From Sphaerolaimus hirsutus (lineage: Eukaryota; Nematoda; Chromadorea; Monhysterida; Sphaerolaimidae): a stretch of DNA of 64,000 nucleotides. The position numbers and the translations under genes are program-made. Below are positions 38,501 through 46,982 of the stretch, piece after piece. The first letter of the stretch is position 1; every line of letters begins with the position of its first letter. The stretch is from contig OZ038453.1 in assembly GCA_964036195.1 (NCBI GenBank), positions 21,228,352-21,292,351 on the forward strand. Direction: 5' to 3'. The notes under the pieces are model-generated. The model ran no database searches, was not told where the DNA came from, and saw only the letters and a list, made by a program, of their open reading frames with translations.

Positions 38501-41500
38501 TAACTCGATGTTCAAAAAAACAAACAACGTTTTTTAAAAAAACAACGTTTTTTTTAAATAAAAAACGTTGTTTTTTTAAAAGCTCCCAGATATGACCTTG
38601 TGTCAACATATATAGGTATATCAGACAGTGGCAATACTCTGTGATGTTATATATGACCATATAATGTCTGTGGAGCCATGGGATAGCTTTATAAGTGGTG
38701 ATTTGTGTCAAAAATATACATTTTTCGTCAACATATCGTTCGTATATCGCCTTATAGTCAATATACGGCATATACGTATATCGCCTTATAGTCAATAATT
38801 TGGCACGGAATAGTGATCAAACAAGGTTATAAAAGGAGGTTGTTACTTTGGGAGTTAAGTTACGCACTGTGGAGGTACATGGAAGCACATTACCTCAATA
38901 TATTATATACTACAGCAACTACAGCAAGCATATTACGGCTTATAAACCCATGGTAGCAGATAGCAATGGATACTTAAATACTAAAAATGCCACAAAACCA
39001 ATGAAAACAACCACCAATGTCAATTTGTGTGTAAAATTGCACGCTTGCGCGCGAAATTTTTGCAAAATACCTAGTGCTTAGTACTAAAAATTTCGGCCGA
39101 TGTTTTTTTTATTTAAAAAAAACATTTCGGACGTCATGTTTTAAAAACAACAAAAACGTTTAAAAACAAAAAAAACGTTTAAAAAAAACATCGGCCAACC
39201 GAAGGCACTACTAGGGATCAAATGGGATCGACTTTTCGGGATCGGGATCGGAGATTTCGGATCGTGATTGGCAATTCAAATTTTAGCGCTATGTTTTTAG
39301 GGTCACGGGATCGGGATTTTGGTCACGGTTATCTTTGAGTTTTTGGTTAAGTTATGATATTCAGGGTTTCTTTCTGATTTTTCACAAAAAAAGTCCAAGA
39401 TTCCACAGAAGCGGCGTAAAATGCACACTGGAGGTTTCCATTCACATGTCTCACAGTACAAAAGTCATTCGGAAAATTTCTCCGGGATCGGGATTTGGAT
39501 CGGGGCTTCGGGGTCGCCAATTCCGGAATAAAACACCCACCTTTTCCGACCCACTGGGGCAATTTGCCGGCCATGTCGCCACGTAAAAGAGCAGAATGCA
39601 CTTCGAGCATAATGTGTGCCTCCCTTTCTAGACCAGATGCGGACGAATGGCGGGAAACGAGAGTGTCTGTGAGTTTGTGGGTGACGTATTATTGGCCTTT
39701 GGCATTTGTTCGGATGCTTGGCGCTTTGCCAAAAGACGCGTGATTGTTGATCGGATGGATTTCGCACCATTAAATAGAAGATGTCGAAATAATATACCGT
39801 GTTTGCTCGAATATTTCCCCCAGAAGATTTTTTTTCGTCCGACCTTATTTGAGGGGGACTACTCGCGAAGGAAATTATTCAAGGGGAGGAATTATCTTTT
39901 CGTCAAAAAATTGATGCCTGTTTACATCAACTCATTTCACGAAAACATGCCAAATATGATTTTTGTTCAAACTGAACACACCGTATTGATAATATGTCAC
40001 AAGGGGGGAATTATTCAAGCAAATACGATATTTCAGATTCAAGCGGTAGCAAACACAATTAATTGCCCCATTGACCAAAACCGCCACTAACCCCCGGAAT
40101 TCGGCGCGACTCTGTGTTGCAAAATATCCTGCGTTCTATTCAGCGCCAACAATAAAACCCTGGCGGCTTCCAATCTTTGATCTGTTCGTTCTCTATGAGT
40201 CTGAACATTGGCGTCAATATTGGCGCCTGGCGCCATTGTGGATGAAATTTGGGAAGCTCGTGGCGGCGTGCAGCCGAAATCCCCGCTGTTTACTCGCTCC
40301 TGTGAAAGGGTAATGTGTCATTTGTATTCGTATTGGAATATTTTGAAACACTGTATTGGGAAATTGAGGGTTGGATAAATGTGTGCAGAAAGCACTGAAC
40401 AGACTCTGATAATTAGGGAAATTTTTTCGTGCTAGGAATTAATGAAACAAGAATATTGCTGCAGCCTCAGTGTCAACTATCACCCAATGGAAATTGCCCA
40501 TATTTCATCATTTCACTCCATTGACGGCCCACACACTGGTTGACACTTTTGTGTCAACTGGTATGTGTCAACTCAGAATTCGGCTTTACGTGTCGCAGAG
40601 CGATCTTCCAATGCACTTGCCATGATATTCATTTTGCAACATTTCGTTTTCAACATTGCCGCATGTGCATTTGGTGATCGCTCTGAGATCGACATGTGAG
40701 TTGACATAGACAAGTTGACACACATCCGTCAACTAGTGCGCGGGCCGCCATTCTCCATTATTCAGGCGTTTTTAGCTGATAAAGATTTTCAAGATCGCCC
40801 TTCCCTTCATTAAAATCCCATGCACCCAATTATTGCAAAAATATCACCAACCTCCAACACACTCAAACTCATGCAGACCCTTCTAAACTCGCTGATCAGT
40901 TTGTTCGCCGCGGCTGAAAGTTGATTGTACGATCGCTGTAGGCTGTCCATGCCCAGGCGGTGGTAGTTCAGAAATTGCTGCAAATAAATGTGAATTCATT
41001 AGGGAGTATTTCTAGAGGGGATTCAATTCACCGGGGGGGGGGTAATTCGAGGAATTACGGTATGTATAATTTTATAACACACCAACAAGGGGTGAAAAAA
41101 ACGAAAACGAAAAATGTCGGGGGGTCGGGGGGGGGGGGGGGGTTCAATATATATACCTATGAAAAATAGGTAAATAACCAATATAAGCATACATAGTACA
41201 CAAATAGCTGAAAATAGGCAGTGAAACACATGAAATAGCGATTTGAAGGTGAAAAACTATAAAAAGGTATGAAAAACGGCGAATTTGAGCGAAAATTGGG
41301 GCGAAATTTCACTAAAATCGCTCCACGTAGGTAGATAGCTGGCCGATTTGGGGGATACAATATACAATACAAATGAAACGAGATCTGGGGCCATACCTCT
41401 TGCGAGGTTACGCTCCTCTCCTCTACCTAGAGCACGTACAACAGCACCGACTGTAGGAGAACAGCCATGGCCATTGATTCATGCTCATACTTCATAGATT

Positions 41501-44500
41501 GATAGCCAAAAATTTTGCCTCCGGGATAGATAGCTGGCGGATTTGGGGGGTAACCCCCCCCCCCCTACTAAACCCCTGGACCATCCCCAGTACCAACCCA
41601 ATTTTCGCACCGCAACCAAAAAAACGATCGATGTTCAATCAAAAAATTCTAAAAACTATTGGCAAACCCAAGCCCCCAAAACGCACCCCCATACTACTTT
41701 GGGCCATTTCCTGTGCATAATTCCTCTCATACATACTTTCCAGCCTGGGGGGACTTTCACTACCCACCAAAGGCATTTCACTGGGGTCATTTTCGTTCCC
41801 TCCGGGTTCATGTCTCGCTTGTTCCCGTTCGTCGAGCTCGGCACGCTGTTGTGCGTCGTTTTCCAGCGTTTCTAATTGGGTGATTGTCCGTGAGAGGGCG
41901 GAGCTTGTGCGGGCGCCTGATTTTGGGTGGGTTATGGTAGTGGTTACGGTAGTATTTGTGTGATTTGAATTTGTGGAGGGCCTAAGTTGGGTAGGTGTTT
42001 TGATATCAATTTCATTTGAAAACTTTTTCGATGGTTAAACATTTCTAATACAATGAACATTTACGCATTACATTTTTCGAGAAAACACGGCCCTGAGAAA
42101 AAAATTACAGGGTATAAACAAACATCGATTGTCCAACAAATTTCAGACGGATTTTTTCTGTTGCAAAATGTCGCGTAAAGATATGCGGGTGAGGTGCCAT
42201 ATGACAAGTCGTGTATGTGTAGCATTATACCGGCAATTTTGAACTTTCTTTTAATTTGGTCAATCCACCGTATAAACATAAATTAAAAAGACCCAAAAAG
42301 TCACCCACTCACCCGTATTTTCCGGAATATCCCTTAAACCTTGCGCCCTGGTTTCACTCTCGACCACAAAAGTGGGAAATTCACTTTTCAACAAATCATA
42401 GCGCTGCAACATTCTCGCGTATCTATCCAATAAGGTTTTATGTCTTTCGCTCAACTCGTTGCGAAGTTCGATTAATTCCCGCCGATTTCTAAGCAGATCT
42501 TGGCAACTGAAGGGGGGGGGGGGGGAATGGACACAAATTTAGGTATTTAAGTATTTTTCAAAGTTCTGAATACGGTGTCAATTCCGTAAGTGAACAGGCC
42601 TAAAGACAACTTGATTTAAAGTGATAAGACAAGAAACGGATGGTAAGTTTTGAGGGAAAATAAAAGAAAAATATCTTGACTTTGATCAGTTTTAGTAAGG
42701 ATAGCCAGCGCTTTTTTACTTTAAAAAACCGCAAGGGTCCCAGCTCTTTTTTCAAACGTGCTTTCTTGAAAAAACGAGCCGTTGAAAAGATGGGCTTTTT
42801 CTATCCCTGGTTGTATTTAAGTTGTCTCTTGATTTATCCACATGTGTTATGCGGCTAGAAAACTGCACAACTTCTCTCACAATTATCACAACTAGGGTTG
42901 GAAAAAAAATCAATTTTTTTTAAGACTTTGATTATTTTTTTATCAATTTTTTTTAATTAAAATCATATTTTTGTTAAATTGCCCAAAATGGGGGTATAGA
43001 GAAAAATATGTGTATGTTAAGTGTCAAACAATGTATTGTTACATCTATTGTGGTCAGGGCCGTATCCAGGGGGGGGGGGCGGGGGGGGCTGCAGCCCACC
43101 CCCTCCCGGGGCGAGACCAAAAAGTGAATGGAAAATGCGACTTTTTCAACGTCAGCATTAAAACATTTTGCGCGCAAGCGCGCATTCTTCACCAGACATA
43201 AGGTATTATCATCGGATTTTCTCTATGTGGCCACAAATCATTATAAATACACTCAATGTTGTGTTTTTTGCTGTTTTGTATGTATATTTACATACATATA
43301 CAGCATTCCATGGCGCTGACGCCAACGCCAATGGCGCCATGGCGTGGCGCCTACTAATGGCGCCAGCGCCATGGCGCCATTCCGCCACTATGTAGCTTAA
43401 ATTTTAGGGGGGGGGGCTGAGCCCCCCCCCCTCGCCAGCCTCAGTAAACAAGCAGCCCCCCCCGCTCAAAAATCCTGGATACGTCCCTGATTGTGGTCAT
43501 ATTATGACTGTGGAGTCATGGGATAGCATTATAAGCAGTGATTTCAAAATATCCATTTTACGTTGACTTACTACGTAAATCGCCTTTTGTCGAAAAAGTT
43601 CATGACTTCAAGTGAAGTTCAGCATGGAATTATGCTTAAGTAAGGATCTAAGAGAAGGCGAATACATCGCCAGTGATGCTGCACACTGTAGAAGTATGTG
43701 GGAGCACATTGGCTGGGTGTTATATACTACACTAGCATATCACGGCTTATTATTACACCTGTAGCATAAATAAATGCAATCTTTTACACTAAAAATGCCC
43801 CAAAACCCATGAAAACACCACCAATGGTAATGGGTATTGATAATTGCGCGCTTGCGCGCAAAAAAATGCAAAATACCAAGTGCACGTCTACAAGAAATTT
43901 TTCATTTAGATTTTTTTAAATTAAAATCAATTTCCACTCTTTGATTTGAAAAAAAATCAGATTTAAAAAAAATCAAGTGCCAACCCTAATCACAACTCGC
44001 AAAAAAAGTTTTTTTTACATGTAAATTATAAATATATTTTTTACATGTAAATTATAAATATATTTTTTACATGTAAATTATAAATATATTTTTTACATGT
44101 AAATTTTGATCGACAAACGTCTACACGAAAAAAATAACTTAACAAACCGATACGGAACCAACTCCGGCTGCAACAAATTCCTAGTAGATCGTTCATTGGG
44201 CGGCTGGGAATTTGTGATCGCAGTGTAAAATCGATCGGCCGTTCTGTTGAACCCAATCCATCTACACAGCGTTGAATGCTAATTATCAATGTAATTTATG
44301 GGAATTCAGAGACTCACCTACAGGGAGGGGCCTATAACGTTGTTTTTTATAAAACCTTTTTCAAAACTTCCGGATTTTGCGGGCCCTATCCCGATCCCGA
44401 AATCTCAAAAAACGAATTCCTATCCCGATCACGAAAATTTTCAAATTCAAATCGCAATCCCGATCCAAAAATATTTTTATAATCCCGATCTCGGAAAAAT

Positions 44501-46256
44501 TAGGAAAAATTGGAATGCAAACTACTTAATTGATTGCCATTTTTGAACTAATAAATGTGAACGGTAAGTCGAGGGGGGCGGCAGTGCACTATTCCGCATG
44601 TAAACCCATCCCGTTGATGGTAATAAAACACATGACCTAGTTATATTGAAGGTGAAAATCTATAAGAAGTATGAAAAATAGGGAATTTTGGTGAAAATTA
44701 GGGTAAAATTGCTCAAAAGCGCTCCAGATAAGGAGATAGCTAGGCAATTTCGGGTGGGGGGGGGGGGTCAGGGGAATGTAGCCAAAAAATTTGCGCCAGG
44801 GATAGATAGATAGCTGGGCGGTTTGGAGTGGTGTTACCCACCCCCTTTCTTACCCATGCAGGCATAATGTGTCTATAATGGGTCTACATGCGGAATGGGA
44901 CCTAGCCGAGGGGGGCTTCCCCCGCCCCTACATACGCCCTTGATTTGAACCCTAGCCCCCACCAACCTAACCCTCTCATTACCATTGGTTTCCATCACAA
45001 TCAAACTACTGCACCCATTTTCACTACCATTTTGCACACTTCCATCTTTCCAATTCCACATATAAACTTTGTGCGCGGACGCGAACGCTACAAGTTCCAT
45101 TTTTGGATGGAAACATATGCAGGAAATTGCACTTTGAGTGGGTTGAATACTTGTACTGCAGCCGGTCTGGAAAAATGGGTTTTTTTTAGGTTACGTATTT
45201 AATCGAAATAAACCCAGGGGGTTATTTCTTCAAGGTGCAAATTTTGAGGGAATATGCAAAAAAAAGAACTTAGGTAACATTTTCTGCTTTGATGTCATGT
45301 GATATCCACACGCAAAATGAATACAATTTGTCGCGTAATGAGACCAAAAAATCAACCGAAAATTTTCTGGATGAGTTTCTGTCAACTCATAACTTTCCTT
45401 GTTGTGAATCCCCTGGGGCCAATCCCGCACCCTAAACGTGTAATCGAAAATGCCAGATAAAATATTTATATAAATGATCACACTCGACAAATCTCTCTAC
45501 CATTTTGCAACACATTTTAGACCCCCGGCACTTCTGGTAAACGCTAGAGAAAATGGGACAAACCTTCAAATCCCACATTTTCACACAGCCAGCCAAACAG
45601 CCGGACGCGAGCAAATCACTCCTATTGGGGTGAAAGGTTAATGTCCACGCCGTTCTCGCGTGGCCGGAAAGTGTCCGTTCCACTTTATTTGTTGCGACTC
45701 GGGTGATGTAAATATTGTGGTCGCCGTGAGATGAAGCGCACAGAAGACTGCGAAGTATATATTCAATGTGGGAATTTGAAATTTCAAAATACATGTGTTT
45801 CATGCGTCCAAGCGAAACAGCTGAAATTTCACCTTCAATGTGAATAGCATTACACTTGAACTTGACATTTTTCAATAATTTTGACATTTCCCAATAATTT
45901 CCTAAATATAAGAATACTTTTTGAAAAATGCAAAGAAAAACAAAATTTACAACTATAATTCCGATAAATTACATTGGATTGATCAATAATTGATAATTAT
46001 TACAATATGAAAAAACGCAAACTTATAAAGTCCCAAACACACCCATCATGACTAAAAACGACAGCAAACGTAGATTTCGAGTGAAAATGGACAGGCAACC
46101 CATTGGGCAGCGTAACTTGGTCATATCTTCTCTTTCCATGAACCAATTTGTCTTCCAAATAATCATCCAGCATGCAATTATTCGATGCCAAATGGCACCG
46201 TTTTTGCACGCTGCGCAAAGCGCCGATTTCTCGACAGTGCAACAAAATCGGCAGCA
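29521..46256 (-). CDS. AMBRA1: AMBRA1-like WD40 autophagy scaffold
   Basis: Exons, 5' to 3' on the minus strand: 46256-46043, 45747-45564, 45166-44963, 44278-44144, (one short exon not located), 42506-42313, 41871-41687, 40977-40852, 40299-40092, 39627-39541, 38381-38271, 38173-38100, 37855-37693, 37188-37076, 37015-36949, 36566-36368, 35826-35590, 34527-34394, 32408-32292, 31796-31611, 30847-30750, 30356-30294, 29862-29521. Except at the marked gap, all phases agree. The N-terminal WD40 repeats (SHGDHNIYITRV, LLASGCLAGCVKMWDL, HKVYMWNW, NERVRL) and the C-terminal ones (FTCRVQQWEI, AFGPNAVGVSFSP, AYGTNRGHLYLLR) follow animal AMBRA1 in order. In vertebrates AMBRA1 is a Beclin-1 regulator and CRL4 substrate receptor. 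The long middle is Ser/Pro-rich with helical stretches (42506-38100) and a basic KRRR patch at 36949-37015. The start Met is a best guess. Confidence 0.9.
30058..30221. mobile_element. MITE of the CTAGTTGACATCGACAC family
   Basis: Inverted ends: ttggcccaacatatgctagt and actagcgtgtgtgtggccaa. Next to them lie tgacatcgacactaaatgtc and an imperfect inverted match. In the last AMBRA1 intron. Confidence 0.6.
30406..30525. mobile_element. CCGTATT-family MITE
   Basis: Starts taccgtattacctcgaaata and ends cgaggtaatacggta: clear terminal inverted repeats with C-run and G-run arms. Lies between AMBRA1 exons 30356 and 30750. Confidence 0.75.
30903..31145. mobile_element. MITE with TIR CCTACACACACTAGTTTTCA
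   Basis: Left end gccctacacacactagtttt, then caccgtgacattggtgaaaa; right end gttttcaccaaagtcacggt, then gtagtgcgtgtaggc. Shares internal sequence (ggccacat..ttcagcctactctta) with 47807-48295. Lies in an AMBRA1 intron. Confidence 0.75.
31342..31493. mobile_element. GGCGCC-rich hAT-like element
   Basis: Dense palindromic ggcgcc/gccatggcgc motifs end in gtttacatcacta. Related pieces that start tagtgatgg or end catcacta lie at 15630-15702, 25268-25352, 27144-27197 and 29897-30023. No clean target duplication found. In an AMBRA1 intron. Confidence 0.5.
31840..32170. repeat. Degenerate tandem array of gggggagttattcaagt
   Basis: About 15 units of a 15-20-bp motif alternate with gttcggggagttctcctagt blocks, giving a 50-60-bp higher-order period. 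Probably expanded inside a CCGTATT-family element (same gttattcaag arm). In an AMBRA1 intron. Confidence 0.75.
33291..33498. mobile_element. CCGTATT-family MITE
   Basis: Left end gtaccgtacatcctcgaata and right end aatcgaggatatacagtaaa are inverted. In the AMBRA1 intron between exons 34394 and 32408. Confidence 0.65.
34067..34328. mobile_element. CCGTATT-family MITE
   Basis: Left end ccgtaaatatttcctcatat and right end tatttcgagggaagacggta. Diverged copy in an AMBRA1 intron, close to exon 34394-34527. Confidence 0.55.
35305..35494. mobile_element. MITE of the CTAGTTGACATCGACAC family
   Basis: Left end ggccctacacacactagttg and right end caactagtttgtgtgagccc are inverted. Internal gacatcgacaccaaatgtca is repeated in inverse near the right end. 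In an AMBRA1 intron. Confidence 0.7.
35907..36284. mobile_element. Foldback-like MITE, TIR with GCCCTGTAAAGTGTAAAG
   Basis: The right arm has at least nine copies of acatttgacactttacttt in tandem and ends cagggcttgggactgcccc. The left arm has the inverse (aagtgtcaaatgtaaagt, about four copies). The centre repeats agatttggatac. Ends match the 14982-15138 family. In an AMBRA1 intron. Confidence 0.75.
37224..37605. repeat. Long imperfect palindrome (~380 bp)
   Basis: Left end ttacactgcattttgtgccg and right end cttgtcggcacaagaaaccg fold on each other, as do gcatgccaattcgcagataa and ttatctgcaaattggcatgt. The centre is ttcggttttcgttttgaaaa near 37417. Lies in the AMBRA1 intron upstream of exon 37188-37076. 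A MITE is likely; I see no clean target duplication. Confidence 0.75.
38475..39202. mobile_element. hAT-like non-autonomous element (728 bp) with 8-bp target duplication
   Basis: Starts tagggttggaaaaaaacg; the right end is ccaaccgaa, a slightly changed inverse. GGCACTAC flanks both sides (38467-38474 and 39203-39210). Poly-A/T with acgtttttt arms is followed by internal sequence shared with 42893-43988 and 47237-47806 (for example ggagccatgggatagc). No transposase seen. In an AMBRA1 intron. Confidence 0.8.
39793..40031. mobile_element. CCGTATT-family MITE
   Basis: Left end taccgtgtttgctcgaatat and right end ttattcaagcaaatacgata are inverted. In the AMBRA1 intron just downstream of exon 40092-40299. 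Confidence 0.6.
40526..40746. mobile_element. MITE of the CTAGTTGACA family
   Basis: Left end ggcccacacactggttgaca and right end tgtcaactagtgcgcgggcc (allowing one spacer difference) are inverted. Internal cgatctt/gatcgctct pieces continue the symmetry. In an AMBRA1 intron. Confidence 0.65.
42893..43988. mobile_element. hAT-like non-autonomous element (1,096 bp) with 8-bp target duplication
   Basis: Ends tagggttgg and ccaacccta are perfect inverses. ATCACAAC flanks both sides (42885-42892, 43989-43996). Internal sequence (tgtggagtcatgggatagc, cgcgcttgcgcgcaaaa) is shared with 38475-39202 and 47237-47806. About 435 bp of its length is a second insertion (43055-43489). In the AMBRA1 intron holding the unlocated exon. 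Confidence 0.9.
43055..43489. mobile_element. Nested hAT-like element (435 bp), TIR CAGGGCCGTATCCAGG
   Basis: Ends cagggccgtatccagg and cctggatacgtccctg are inverses apart from one base. ATTGTGGT flanks both sides (43047-43054, 43490-43497). G-run and C-run arms and a GGCGCC-rich centre (43310-43385) follow. Inserted into the older hAT-like element around it. Confidence 0.88.
44012..44107. repeat. Tandem repeat, 26-bp unit with TTTTACATGTAAATTATAAA
   Basis: Four copies with period 26 (acatgt at 44017, 44043, 44069, 44095). About 40 bp from the donor of AMBRA1 exon 44278-44144. Confidence 0.9.
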
Positions 46257-46982
46257 TTTCCGCGCTTCCGGTGGGAAAACGGGAATTTTTCTTTTTTTGT
46301 GAACAATTTTGTGAACGTAACTGGATATCATGAGGATACCCCGTATGTAAACTTGGCAGCCGGTCGAATTTTTTGAAATCGCTATATATATTAAACTGCC
46401 AAAAATTGTTTAAAAAAACTAGGTATATAACCATCGATATAGATGACAATAGCGATTATGAAGATGGGCAAAATGGGGCAAATTTCAACGATTGTGTGAC
46501 GAAATTGGGGAAAAATCCTTCAAAGTACATCACCTTACCGATAACTTGGACGTGGGCCAAGTTACTATAAATTAGCAGTCGGATATTATAAAAGAGTTGG
46601 ATACCATATTGTAAAATGGAAGAAAACCGCCAGAGAATAAAGAAATGGAGGCCAGAGTTTCGAAATTGCTATAAATACAACTAAATTGGCTGAGAATAGC
46701 CAAAATCGGTATATAACCATGTATCTGAACGAAAAAAAGCGTGATAAAGGCGTTTGAAAATTGATAAAATAAATTACATTTTTAACAATTTTAAGCTAAA
46801 TTTAGACTTCCACTTTCGTTCGTACAATACGCAAGCAGTAACTTGGACGTGGGCCAACATTCTAGACATCACCTGATCCGCATAAAAGACCAAAAAGAAA
46901 AGCTGCAATAATTTCGACACTTTTACCTCACGTGGTTTGCTCAGACAATTACATTTCCCATCGGGACAAGCCTACTTTCATC
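46257..46982. promoter_or_regulatory. Divergent intergenic region, AMBRA1 (-) and SELENOW (+)
   Basis: The two start codons are 726 bp apart and point away from each other, so both promoters must lie here. I see no TATA box placed convincingly for either gene. A motif cttggacgtgggccaa occurs twice (about 46546-46561 and 46842-46857), which could be regulatory or a repeat remnant. Confidence 0.5.

Noticed and set aside
45230-45490. Minus-strand open frame between AMBRA1 exons 2 and 3 that could be an extra exon
   Set aside because: Exons 45747-45564 and 45166-44963 join in phase without it, and the joined protein follows AMBRA1 better.
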